Of a stretch of DNA of 64,000 nucleotides, positions 11,742 to 23,195 are shown piece after piece. The stretch is from Epiperipatus broadwayi. Taxonomy: Eukaryota; Onychophora; Udeonychophora; Euonychophora; Peripatidae. Made by a program: the position numbers and the translations under genes. Position 1 is the stretch's first letter. Every line of letters begins with the position of its first letter. Where the stretch lies: NCBI GenBank assembly GCA_028023455.1, contig JAQFVV010000287.1, forward strand, positions 870,001 to 934,000, read 5' to 3'. The notes below the pieces were generated by a model. The model made no database searches, had not been told where the DNA came from, and saw only the letters and a program-made list of their open reading frames with translations.

Positions 11742-11830
11742 GAGGTTGCCTTGACAACAGTTTGAAATTGTTGATGATTATTGATATTGGGGTTGTCTAA
11801 GTGTTAATTGTTTATTAATGATATATATAT
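11742..11830 (+). repeat. Short interspersed repeat with GTTGCCTTGACAAC palindrome, copy 4
   Basis: Begins GAGGTTGCCTTGACAACAG and ends in TTTATTAATGATATATATA. It is co-linear with the copies at 6475 and 7318. Confidence 0.7.
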
Positions 11831-12194
11831 AAATCAGTATTTAATTAATTTTCTAATACTTCTAAATGTGATTTTGATTATGACATCATTATACCATAAG
11901 CTTTTGTCCATTTCGATTTCAATGGATAAAATCTGCAAGAACAAATGTTTCTTTGACAAATTGTCATCATAATGAATAAATACTTATATAGTCCATCATT
12001 ATATTCTTCTCTCTACTATTTAACTTCTGTTATAGTTTATACATTTGTTGAGTATTAAATATATTTGATTTGTTTTTTTTAAATATATGGTCAAACATAG
12101 GGCTTTACTAAGTGCAGAATCTTCACTAGTTCAATTGGACTGCTTTCATTAGAAAACAGCTAGAGACATAAAGTAATGAACATTGCAAAAAAAA
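11831..12194. other. AT-rich spacer
   Basis: No feature recognised between the short repeat and the Merlin element. Confidence 0.4.
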
Positions 12195-13721
12195 GGTACT
12201 CTTCTATTAGCTCATGTCAGCCACTTGATGGCGTTATTTATATGCAAAAACACAAATATGCCATTTACGTGGCCCTGCCACTGGCCTTATTTCTATTCAA
12301 AAGCACAGAAAGAGGCCATTTTGCTATGTCATTCTGGCGGCCAGCTTGCTGCTTCATATTAAGAACTTTATTACAATGCTCACAGTTCAAAGTTTGCTAC
12401 AGTATCATCTGAGGGTGTCTGGACTTCAGTCTGCCACAACTCTTTAAATATGTATGTCAAAGTAATTAGCTTACAAATCATCTGACCTACTATTACCTTT
12501 TAACAATTGTAAACCCATCGCCATGCTTCCCTACTCAATGTGGAACCTTCAAAAAATTTGAAAGGGTATGTCTAAGCAAGATTTTGACCAGCTCACATTT
12601 GCATGAGAACACGTCTGCAACAAATAAAATGGCTGACTACAAAACTGAGCTGTTCAAATTGTGCCAACTGCCGTCCACAGAAGCTAATGCAGTGGTGTTT
12701 TTACAGACACAACATACTCCTACATGCCAAGAGATATGTATGCCATGAAACAATGAGACTGGAGATGTCCAAAAACATCTCACAGTTCAGATGCAAGTCC
12801 TGTTCCTGTTGGCAAAAGTGTTCTCCTCGAAAAAAGACCTGCTTCAACAGCTCCAGAATCTCTTTTGTTTTGCATGAGCCAGGTTCAGGAATGAAGCATG
12901 CTTTGGTAATTTATGTCCATCTCTTTGGTTTGCCCGTTTAGGAAAAGTTCACTCTGGGCATCTCCAGTATTTAATGATTCGCCAATGAAGTATTTTGGAA
13001 AGTGATAAAAGAATATAGACACACAATACCAAGTATTACACAGTATTGCAGATATAGTCAAACAACCTTATTAACATTAATATATAGGTCTATCATCCCA
13101 TATGTTACTATGCTACAAAAAAAAAACAATCCATTATGAAATGAATAAAAAAAAACTTTTTCCTTAAAGACATTTAATTAATTTAGATGCAGGTATTATA
13201 CCGACATTTTATTCTTAGCATGAGTAATTATTAATAGCTATTGTTGAAATATTTATGTACATAAATCTGATTCTATAAAAAAGGTCGCACGATATCTATC
13301 TATTCCAAAGATTAAATTAACAGACATGCATATAACTATTGGCCTTCTAATGCATAATTAATTAATACATATCTGGTTTGATTAAGTATACATATATAAT
13401 AAATATAACTTGTCTAATTTATTTACACATGAGTTCTACTTTATATAGCAGGATGAGAGTAAAATTTGAAGAAAAAAATGTTTTGAACTTATTTTAATTT
13501 CTGATCATCCAACTTCTCATTTATATACATATATTATTCCACATCATCAACTAAATAACAAATCAATAAACTTGTTGATTTTGTAGATGTGCTAACTACA
13601 TTAATATATAAAGATATTAAAAATTAATTTTTATGCCGGCGGCCCAGTAATGTTATATTTCTGCATTTTTGCATAGCATCAATGCCATCAAGTGGATGAC
13701 ACAAGCTAATAGAACAGTACC
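12195..13721 (+). mobile_element. Merlin (ISXO2-like) DNA transposon, internally decayed
   Basis: The left end begins GGTACTCTTCTATTAGCTCA, then CCACTTGATGGC. The right end, read inverted, begins GGTACTGTTCTATTAGCTTG, then CCACTTGATGGC. These are terminal inverted repeats of about 45 bp. The flanks read CAAAAAAAA at 12186-12194 and CAAAAAAA at 13722-13729, compatible with the 8-9 bp target duplication typical of Merlin. The interior encodes a Merlin transposase N-terminus (12629-12941), but no DDE core is visible after it. The element is about 1.53 kb and should be immobile on its own. Confidence 0.78.
12629..12941 (+). pseudogene. Merlin transposase N-terminal part, frameshifted
   Basis: An ATG at 12629 opens MADYKTELFKLCQLPSTEAN, then AVVFLQ. 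Then the frame shifts by one, and the other frame continues with HILLHAKRYVCHETMRLEM, RCKSC and KKTCFNSSRISF to the stop at 12939-12941. In Merlin transposases this region reads: a helix, then FLQxxxLL, then a zinc-binding C...H.M.L...RC...C segment, then (S/R)xxTxFxxSxL, which matches in order. The catalytic part downstream has been lost or scrambled. The relic at 35655 carries the next segment of the same protein family. Confidence 0.7.
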
Positions 13722-16661
13722 CAAAAAAATACCTTAAAAAATACAAAAGTTAATACATATTTGAGAAACCCAATATTTACAAGCAATCTGCTGTCACATC
13801 AGAATAATTATGGCCATTAATACATAGGCTTCTAGGTTAAGTATATACATTACTCTTGTATTTAAATATTAAATATTCACTTAATATACCAATAGTTATC
13901 TTTTACTATTAAATGTCAAAAAAACCATCAAAGTAAATATTTATACAAGGAGTTTGAATATAAAAACTATGTTGTTGAAGGGATAAGGAGAAGCATTTGT
14001 TTAGAATTATTCATATAGAGGTTTAAGTAATCTCCCAAACAACCAGAGTTTTTTCTTACCTGTGAAATTTAGTTGTTGAGTGACTAAAAACTAGCCTTCC
14101 AGATAATTCTTGGACCAATAATTTCTTATCATATGTGTAGCACATTAGCAAATTATTTGAACATCAGAGATTACAAGATTTATCCCACAGTGCAAAAATT
14201 ATTTGTTGATAACATTGCCATCTTCCAATATGATAACAGTTCATTTTATATAACTCACATGCTCAAACATTATGTTAGGAAACATGTAAATGAACTCCAC
14301 ATCTTTTGATCTACATAACTGAATTTCTATATGCCATCACCAAATTAGAAGTGAAAGGTTAATTATATTTCACCAACCTTCTCTCAATTTGAGACTTTTC
14401 TCAGAGAAAGATTGGTTTTATGATTTTATCACAAAATAGCATTTAAACAATTCCTGATGCAAGTGACATCTCTACACCACATTAACAAAAATACAAATAT
14501 GTTTCCATTAACTATATCTAATGTAATAACAATAAAGCACTATAAATAATTTTAATGGCTTAAAGACATCAACGGACTTAATAATCAAACTGAACACTAA
14601 ATGTTATGTAAAACTTTCTTTAATCATACTTTTTGTAAATGCTATATTTCTGAATTACTGATATAAATCTTCAAATGCTACAAAATTTAGTAATTTTATT
14701 TTAATTTTATAAAAAGTAATACGTTTTGATTGTTAATAAAATATATTCTTTTCTTGTACTTCTAAATTAACCGTGTATTGTATTTTATTGATTCTTCTTA
14801 TTCAACCATCTAACAATCTTTTTCTGAGTTTTAATTAATTTAAAGGCAAATAAAATCCTGAAGAAGAATACTAAATAGTTGAAACTGCAATAAGAAACAG
14901 TTGCGAGAGTATTATCATTAATTTAAAAACACAAAAAAAATTATATTATTTTATTAAAAAAAAATTGTTTAATAGAACATATTAAAAATACTTTGATCAC
15001 TGTATTAATAGTCATTTTAATTTTTTTCTTATAATCTTAAATTTTAAAAAACTTTTATTTTAATAGAAAATATTTTTAAAAATATTTTCGATGAATGCTG
15101 ACAGGTAAAAATCATACATTTTAAAAAGAGTTGAATTTTACATAAAACCACAAATGTAATAACAAATATAACAAATTAATTAGTCTTTGTTTTATTAAAC
15201 AAGTATTTATAATCAGATATGACTTAAAAACTATCATGCATTATTGTATATAAGAATGACAGTATATAGTGGAGCCATAAGATAGGTTATATTTTGCTTC
15301 AAGGCCCCTTTACATTCAAAGGAAATAGCACATAATAATTCATGTTCTGTTCATAAACAATGATTACAATAGAATACATATTGTTTATTGAACGGTAAAT
15401 GTATAGTACTTTTCAAAACATACATATATAACACAGATTTTCTTATATGTATATAGAAATCAAAATTATAATATAAACAAAATTTTAAAATATAATTATT
15501 AATAATAAATAAAGGGAAATTTTTTTTTATTTTACAGAGGGTGTATTTACTCATGCACATATTGTAGCAATAAAAATAAGATTTAAAAAATGAAATCTTA
15601 CTGTATTTTTATCTTTAAAATAAATTAAATAGTAAAATATACTCTGGACAATATTTTAAAAAAAAAAAAACAATAGACTTGTCTCTTTTTCAAAAAAATA
15701 TTATTTTCCCAATTATCTGAAATCTTATATAAAACTTTTACTTTTAGAAAATATGTTATTAATAAAATACTACATCAAATTCAGAAAGATAATAAAAGAG
15801 ATTAAAATATGTCTTTTTGATATAAACTGAAAATATTTTATTATGTAATTTGTATGCGCTCAACTCAGAGAAGGAAAAAATGGCTGCCAAATTTTACAAA
15901 TTTTAATAGTTTTTTTATTTTATTTGTTTACATTTTACTTTAAATAGCTTATAATTGAAAATGCATTATTAAATACAGCGTAGTTTGCCACTTTTCTGTA
16001 TTCTATAAAAGGAGAGATAGATAGTACTTATTTTTTTAAATAAATGTTAAAGAAAATGCAAACATAAATTCATTTTAATATTCTGAACTAGGCTTTAAAA
16101 TTAATAGCTAAGAAATTCTAGCTATAAGCATTCCAGTTTTGTCATACATCAGAGGTATGCGGTCATTATATATCGTTCTATAATAATTAAATAATTATTT
16201 TCTTTGGCAGTAATGTAAGATTAGAACACCAAAGTGGCAATTTGAGATTAGATCTGGGAATCTTTGATTAATGAGTTCATCACTCCATCATCATGATAAA
16301 CTTAAAACTATCATTTGTATTTATTTTATAAACAGTAATGAAAAAGCAAAATAATTCTGATGAATTTTATTGAGAGACCATTATAGTATATATGCATTGT
16401 AGCTACTATTTGTTACATACATATATTCAAATTTTATTTTTATTAGTGTATCTTTCACCTTAACTCAATCATATCACAACTACTAATCAGCCCAACTTCT
16501 CTCACTATGGATGCATTTTCAATTTTAAGTAAGACATTCATATCTCATATTGTAATTTAACTTCAAACTTTAACTCCATGTATAAATATTTTTATATATT
16601 TCAAACTACTATTCCATCACATTTTTGAAACATATGACCAAAGATATACGAAAAAAAAAAA
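13722..16661. other. AT-rich spacer
   Basis: About 2.9 kb of very AT-rich sequence with homopolymeric A and T runs (for example about 14930-15080 and 15650-15720). The short open frames are low-complexity, and I see no gene or repeat family member. Confidence 0.4.
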
Positions 16662-16735
16662 AGTGATTCCCAAGATATGCATTTTATGCTGAACCAGCAC
16701 CCATCAGTTGGCCCAGGTAACAATCTTTTCCACAT
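16662..16735 (-). repeat. Degraded relative of the hammerhead-bearing repeat
   Basis: On the minus strand it reads GGGCCAACTGATGG, then GTGCTGGTTCAGCAT, then AAAATGCATATCTTGG. It shares the CTGATG box, the TGCTG/CAGCA hairpin and the CCAA/TTGG pairing with the copies at 21297 and 22989. G12 of GAAA has changed to A, so the copy should be inactive. It retains G at the first position of helix II, where the intact-core copies have T. Confidence 0.5.
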
Positions 16736-18319
16736 ATTTTCATTATTTGTTTAATATTATATAGATAGTAAATTACTAGAGACTGATTACAAGTGTCAAC
16801 TTCTAAAGAATTCATAGTATTATTTCCAGGAGCTTCTATGTATTAAAAATATAATACCTAAATAGCTGACATATTAGTACAATAATTAGTACTTTCCTCA
16901 GAGCTTCTTCTTTCTCAAATTGTAAAAATGTGTGTGGTGAGATTTAAAATCATTATTTCTTTCTTTTGTTATTTTCTTCTCATTCTCAAATTCTATTGGT
17001 TGAGAAGTTTTAAAAAATATTTTATCCTCCAATAGCTTTTTCCAAATTTGTTAGTTTTCTTCAATTTGTACTTTTCATTTATGCTCTTAGGCCTTTTAAA
17101 AACCTTTACAGCTTCCATTAGCAATTTCTGGTTATACTGTTCAATTTTTGTTATGTTTAGTTAATTTAATGTGTGAGTAGATGGCATGGATTTTTCTTTA
17201 GCAAAATGTGTTCTTTCTTTCTTATGCTTATTCTATGATTGGGATATATACAATAAGATATAAATGCAAGTACAATTTTATACATAAACTTAAGCAAATT
17301 TTAATGCACTTTATTGCAACTATAATCTATAAAATTACCAATGATCATCCAATACAAAATAATAAACTAATCCTCTCACCCTACATATGTATTTTAGCTA
17401 AACAACATAATCAAAATATTTGCCAACCATGCTAGAATGGCAATCTAAGCTTTATAAATATTTTAAAATAATCTGTTTATTTTCTTTTGAAAACAATATC
17501 ATCTAAAGTATGTGAATATATTCACAAATAATCATATATAAACAATGAGTTTAAATAATTTAATTGTGAAATGTTTTTCATGTCTGCAACGCAAAAGTTT
17601 TTTTTTTTTACAACTTAGATATGGCTGAGCGCTGTTTCAGTGAAATCCACCAGAATTATAACTCTTGTAGCTTGATTAAGTCACTGCTTTATTTAAACAG
17701 TGAGATGATTATGCAGGTACTTATTCAAATTAGAAATTTAAATATTCTATTTGCTTTGGTAACTGGATGCTGCTTGCTTTCATTTAATAAAGTTCCCATC
17801 ATGTGAGGCAGAGAGCATTATAACCTCTTTTGCATTCTTATAAGAACTATGACTGACATGTTTTAAACTTCTAGTACTGACCTTTTAGTTAAATACATAT
17901 ATAGGGTGAGAATATTAGGCTATTTTTTTATGATAGATGGAAGTTATGATCTTATAAGATTACATTTGCATAAGATTATACAAAAATTCACCTATAATTA
18001 TATACAAATATAAAAACGATGAAAATAGTCATATTCATAAATGCATCTTTATTAAAACATTTCAGAATGTATATTAAAGGTTTTGAATTGAAATTTCAAA
18101 ATTTAGTTTAATTCATTTAATATCATACAACATCCTGTGTGGATTGAAGTATTCATGGAGTGGTAAACTCTAGAACTCAAAGTTTATAGACGGGATTCTA
18201 TCACTATTGGAAACTGACAGTATAAATTTTCATATGAACTTCAGACCAACTAAGCATTCAATTATTTAGTTAATAAAGTACATTAATACTTTTTAAGTTT
18301 CTTTCATTTTTTCCAATAT
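16736..18319. other. AT-rich spacer
   Basis: No gene is supported. The open frames at 17208-17435 and 17621-17806 have no recognisable family. Confidence 0.4.
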
Positions 18320-19346
18320 TATAGAATAATCCTTTTTAAATTCAGCAAAAAAATTAATGTGAAAAGACTTGGAAATCAATAATGTTAAATTAATATTATC
18401 GATCTACATAAATTGTTTAATAGATTAATAGTTATTAAGAATTTTTTTTTAATGAAATGTTTTTAAATACTTTATCTATTAACACTTGTAGAATACAAGA
18501 TTCTGTTAAAAGAGTGGCAAGGAGACTCAATTCCTACTCATTAATATTCAGTATTATTATTTGCTTTATATAATACTCTGTTATCTGTTATAGAAACTCC
18601 TTGGACAAAGAATTTATATATATATATTGTAAAATTAAATTATTATTTTATTATATTTGATACTAAGTTGTTGTTTTTTTTCAGTTGATTATCTTAATAT
18701 ATATAAATATAAAATATAAATAAAAGCTTATATTTTAAGAAGAACAAAAAACCACAATGGTTTTCTCATGGGTTTCCAATAATAGTTCTCTTTCTTCACA
18801 CTAAAGCCATTTAATTTAAGTTTGAGAAATTATAGAATAATCCTTTTTAAATTCAGCAAAAAAATTAATGTGAAAAGACTTGGAAATCAATAATGTTAAA
18901 TTAATATTATCGATCTACATAAATTGTTTAATAGATTAATAGTTATTAAGAATTTTTTTTTTTTAATGAAATGTTTTTAAATACTTTATCTATTAACACT
19001 TGTAAAATACAAGATTCTGTTAAAAGAGTGGCAAGGAGACTCAATTCCTACTCATTAATATTCAGTATTATTATTTGCTTTATATAATACTCTGTTATCT
19101 GTTATAGAAACTCCTTGGACAAAGAATTTATATATATATATATTGTAAAATTAAATTATTATTTTATTATATTTGATACTAAGTTGTTGTTTTTTTTCAG
19201 TTGATTATCTTAATATATATAAATATAAAATATAAATAAAAGCTTATATTTTAAGAAGAACAAAAAACCACAATGGTTTTCTCATGGGTTTCCAATAATA
19301 GTTCTCTTTCTTCACACTAAAGCCATTTAATTTAAGTTTGAGAAAT
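18320..19346. repeat. Near-identical tandem duplication, 511 + 516 bp
   Basis: Bases 18320-18830 are repeated directly at 18831-19346. The 5-bp length difference is fully explained by a T run (9 versus 12) and a TA run (2 bp longer in the second copy). The only other difference I noticed is GTAGAATAC versus GTAAAATAC. The unit is non-coding. This is either a very recent tandem duplication or an assembly artefact. Confidence 0.92.
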
Positions 19347-21063
19347 TAATTAATACAAAATGTTATAATAATCTACTTCCCAGAAACATTTCTGCACTTT
19401 GTATGAACAATGAGGATTAGAATTCAAATCTGAAAGTAATGTAGTTCTCACTGATGAAAGCAAAAGCCAGAAACTGGTCTAGGGGTATTATATCATTATA
19501 TCATAAGGTATCTAGTGAGAACTCAAACTTACAATAGACAGGCCTATAATATGGCTTTTCTTTGTAAAATAGTTCCAGCTTTCAATACTAGTATTCCATA
19601 ATGAAGGCAAAATTAAAAAACTAGTTTGAAGATATTATAAATGCTATAATTAATATCATCTGGTAGTAATTGATTACTCAGTTTTGATTTTTTTAAAATT
19701 AGCAACTTTTTTGTTTGTGAAAAAACATATTCTTGTTTTTGCCTTGTAAATTTTGCTTTTAAATGCCCCATTGCAAGACAGGGCCTCTTCAGTAATTCTC
19801 TCTACAGAAAAACATTGAAAGCATAGACAGTTTTGATCAGACTAGGCAACTTCAAGATGATGAGGATTTAATGCTTTTTCATTGTGATGTCAAGTTAAGG
19901 AAAAATTAGATTTTCATTTACCAATCAATAAATGATCATCTGGATTGTCTATGGACCAGATGTGTGAAGCAAAAACCTTAGTTTGGAATCAAAAACTATT
20001 TTCAAATTTTATCCAGAATTAAAACCCACATCATTCAAGTTCTAGTTCACAAGACTCCTAAAAATTAGATTTTAATTTAGATAGGTTCTGATTAAAAATG
20101 CATGTATAAAATACTCACTCACATTTAGTAAAATAATATTCACCTTTTGGATAAAACATTTTTTTGAATTCTTGTTATAAAACAGTTAACAAACAGGGTA
20201 AAAGAGAATAGTCTTAAATGGTCCATTGCAGTTCAAAGACCAATGTCATTCATAAAAAAAAAAGAGATGACTAAATTATAAATGCAAAATTGCTAATTTT
20301 ATGATAATTTGAACATTTTTCAATTCTCGTTTTACCTACATATAAATATATTATTTATTGACACAATTTTGATTAGATACTTAAATTGGCTGTAGAAGTT
20401 ATCTGAGAAAAAAAAATCTTGCTAATTATAACCTGAAAAAAAAAATTCAACTTTTATCTGGCTATTTTAAGCTCAGATTTGGGGAGTGATCGATAGATGT
20501 CCGAAAAAGGATCAAAAGTAAAACATCTCATTTTTCAATGAACTGTCTTTAAAATTTCAAAAAATTATTTTGCTTTAGCTTTTGACCCTTCCCTCAATAT
20601 ACAAACTCAGCCTTTTATTTTTGTCAGTCCATTATAAATAACATCAGAGATATAGATCCAAATTGTTCACTATGTGAAAATTGCAAGAGGGTTTTATTTA
20701 CAAAACCCAGCCATAAATTCTCTCCGCTTTTGCAGATTCTCATTATTTACAAAACTATCTGCTATAATATATAGTATTCAAATCCCAGTGATGGTTTGAG
20801 TACAACAATTCTATACAATCTTACTGAAGAATTTTTTTAATTTCTTCAAAAATCAATCCAGGAACTTTTAGCATTTAAGACAGATTTTCAGGGTTTTAAG
20901 CAAACTAATAGAATCAAATTTATAAGTATATACGATTACAATAAACTATAAGAACCAGCAACTAATTGGTTATCTCATAAATTACATTGCTGCAGCTCCC
21001 ATGCTTAAAACAATAAATTATAAGCAATCTGTTACCAAGGCAACTATGGGATTCCATTTACTA
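19347..21063. other. AT-rich spacer with one SINE-like fragment
   Basis: At about 19448-19500 it reads CTCACTGATGAAAGC, then AGCCAGAAACTGGTCTAGGGG. This resembles the repeat in the palindrome at 32305. Nothing else is recognised. Confidence 0.4.
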
Positions 21064-21462
21064 TCTAACTATGAAATAACTGAAACACACAGGTTTATTA
21101 TATACTTGTGTTTATATATGGGTGTGACCAGAATCTCAGCCCCAGGGTGACCTTTGAGCATTCCATCATCAGATTTTCAATTGGATGGACAGTTGAAGAG
21201 TTGAAGTGTGGAGTAGATTGAAGCCTGTCCATTAAAGTATGAGGATTGGCTACTTTAATATATATCTGAGCACTTATAGCATATGTGTAGAGATGGTAAT
21301 CTGGACCAACTGATGATTGCTGGTTTAGCATGAAATACATATATTGGTGATTATTTATCTTTTCAACATATATGTGTACAAGTGTATCACTGTTATGAGA
21401 TAGTGTGGAGAGTGGTGGGTCATGTGAAAGTCTGTGCTCATATACCCTATATATTACCTAAC
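21064..21462 (+). repeat. Interspersed repeat carrying a hammerhead-like ribozyme, copy 1
   Basis: From about 21209 (GTGTGGAGTAGATTGAAGCC) to 21452 (CCCTATATATTAC) this matches 22893-23150 closely. Its left end (AATAACTGAAACACACAGG, then TTTATTATATAC) is the inverse of the right end of copy 2 (GTATATAATAAGCC, then TGTGTTTCAGTTATTT). The family therefore has inverted termini. The repeat is bracketed by the direct repeats ATTCCATTTACTA (21051 and 21481) and TAACTATGAA (21067 and 21459). Its open frames are incidental. Confidence 0.72.
21297..21353 (+). ncRNA. Putative type I hammerhead ribozyme, copy 1
   Basis: Core boxes: CTGATGA at 21310-21316 and GAAA at 21332-21335, joined by the hairpin TGCT-GGTTT-AGCA (helix II). 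Helix I: TTGGT (21344-21348) pairs with ACCAA (21305-21309), and GATTA (21349-21353) pairs with TAATC (21297-21301), leaving a 3-nt bulge TGG on one strand. Helix III is very short (A-T and T-A pairs next to GAA). The nucleotide before helix I is A at 21343, giving an ATA cleavage triplet. A bulged helix I and tiny helix III are usual in animal type I hammerheads. The weak point is a T/T mismatch at the base of helix II, where relatives keep G or C. Confidence 0.6.
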
Positions 21463-22850
21463 TATGAACAACATTATAGAATTCCATTTACTAATTATAG
21501 TGATAGGTGTCAACAGATTTCCTACATTCTATTGGTTTAAGTATTAGAGTCATGGGGGGGGGGGGGAAGTCTCATGATACAATGGCAGCACATCCAGCTC
21601 TAATGATTACAGACAGATTTGAATTAGAGGCCAGATTAAAATTAAATTTTTTTTCCCAAGTTCTAATTATACTTAGGAATTATTTTTCAAGTAGCCAGCT
21701 AACGGTCAACTCAGATCGATATTGATCAGTAAATAGGCATCTAGTTATTCTTATCTAGGAAGTAACAAAAATAAAAAAATATGTTTGAACTCTGCAACCA
21801 AGCATTTTGCAATTATGCTGAATAGTGCTTCTTTTATCAATGTTTCTCTACTTGAGAAAGAGGAGGTAGGGTTATTTAAAGGCTGTTTTATCTATTTTTA
21901 TGCAAGAAAAGTTTGCATTGATCATTTGGGGAGAAATAATGAAGTTGCATCCCCACAAAAATCTAGTGTTAATTGATGATGATGAAGATATGTCTAAACA
22001 TATATAGTTTTTTTTTTCATAGACACAGATTTAATTTATGTAATTATAAGTGGAAATAATGCCTGATTCAAGAATACTAATATAACCATTAATGTTATGT
22101 AAAGTAATTTCCTGGGATTGAGGAAACTTGCATATATAAAATCAACTAAATCCCAAAAAAATCTAGCTTATAACACTTTTAAGTGTAATAAATCACATTA
22201 TTGCAGGATCAATCATTAATATATAAACGGAAGTATTAATTATTACGAGCAAATAAGTAAAATCAACATTCGTCGCCTAAAAATAACAATATTATGTTAA
22301 AATGGATCACTAGGAAACCAAAATAACATTCTTCAATAATAATAATAATTTGGCTGCATGTTATAAAAATAATTTTATAAAATTCTGGATTTTATAGAGA
22401 TTTGTAATGTAATTATATTGTTCAGTATCAACTACTAAAAAAAACAATCTGAATTGGACAGGTTTTTAACAAAAGACTATTAATATATTTTATCCCGATA
22501 ATTAATCGAATAATCACGGTGCATTTTAACATTAAAATTTTCATGCAAATGCTAAATTTAAGTATCAATTTTATATAATTTCGTGAGAGAATTGCGGACT
22601 TAATAGTAGAAATAGGTAAATTAGATCCTGTATAATTAGTGAGAGCATTTAGAGAAGGATGATTTTTCAATAGCTGTAGTCACAGAAAGTTGCCATAGAT
22701 ACTAATAGTAAATTGGAGGGAGGGGGGGGCTCATTTTCAAAATTATAACCTTTTTTTTTTTAATTGAATAATTATTGTTTGAGAGGTTATGTGATATTGA
22801 CAGTACTCAAACGACAGGTTAAGCGTAATAGTTATATTTTATTGATCAAA
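21463..22850. other. AT-rich spacer with G run
   Basis: A 13-G run occurs at 21554-21566. Near 22687, AGTTGCCATAGATACTAATAG roughly mirrors TTACCAAGGCAACTATGGG at 21032, a possible remnant of a repeat boundary. No gene is supported. Confidence 0.4.
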
Positions 22851-23195
22851 GACTTTCAAACGACCCACCATACTCCACACTACCTCATAACACGAGTGTG
22901 GAGTAGAATGAAACCTGTCCATTAAAGTATGAGGATTGGCTATCTTAATATATATCTGAGCACTTATAGCATATATGTGTAGAGATGGTAATCTGGACCA
23001 ACTGATGATTGCTGGTTTAGCATGAAATACGAATATTGGTGATTATTTATCTTTTCAACATATATGTGTGCAAGTGTATCAATGTTATGAGGTAGTGTGG
23101 AGTATGGTGGGTCGTTTGAAAGTCTGTGCTCATATACCCTATATATTACATATATAGACACAGGTATATAATAAGCCTGTGTTTCAGTTATTTAT
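22851..23195 (+). repeat. Interspersed repeat carrying a hammerhead-like ribozyme, copy 2, with 42-bp inverted arms
   Basis: Close copy of the repeat at 21064. It is flanked by perfect 42-bp inverted arms: GACTTTCAAACGACCCACC and onward at 22851-22892, and the inverse at 23083-23124, ending GGTGGGTCGTTTGAAAGTC. In copy 1 only the right arm is present. The left arm here therefore looks like an added inverted duplicate of the right part, as in twin-primed or template-switched insertions. Confidence 0.75.
22989..23045 (+). ncRNA. Putative type I hammerhead ribozyme, copy 2
   Basis: TAATC-TGG-ACCAA-CTGATGA at 22989-23008, then the helix II hairpin TGCT-GGTTT-AGCA, GAAA at 23024-23027, and TTGGT-GATTA at 23036-23045. 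Helix I is fully preserved. Helix III has two base pairs beside a loop (A27-T34 and T28-A33 in local numbering). A at 23035 would be the cleavage-site nucleotide. The core is identical to the copy at 21297 and only loop III differs, as expected if the paired parts are constrained or the copies are young. Confidence 0.6.

Noticed and set aside
12176-12412. Host gene exon at the left end of the Merlin element
   Set aside because: The frame begins outside the transposon and crosses its terminal repeat, so it is incidental.
21098-21340. Conserved protein shared with 22964-23161
   Set aside because: The two minus-strand frames share MLNQQSSVGPDYHLYT only because they are copies of the same non-coding repeat. 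The frames diverge outside it.
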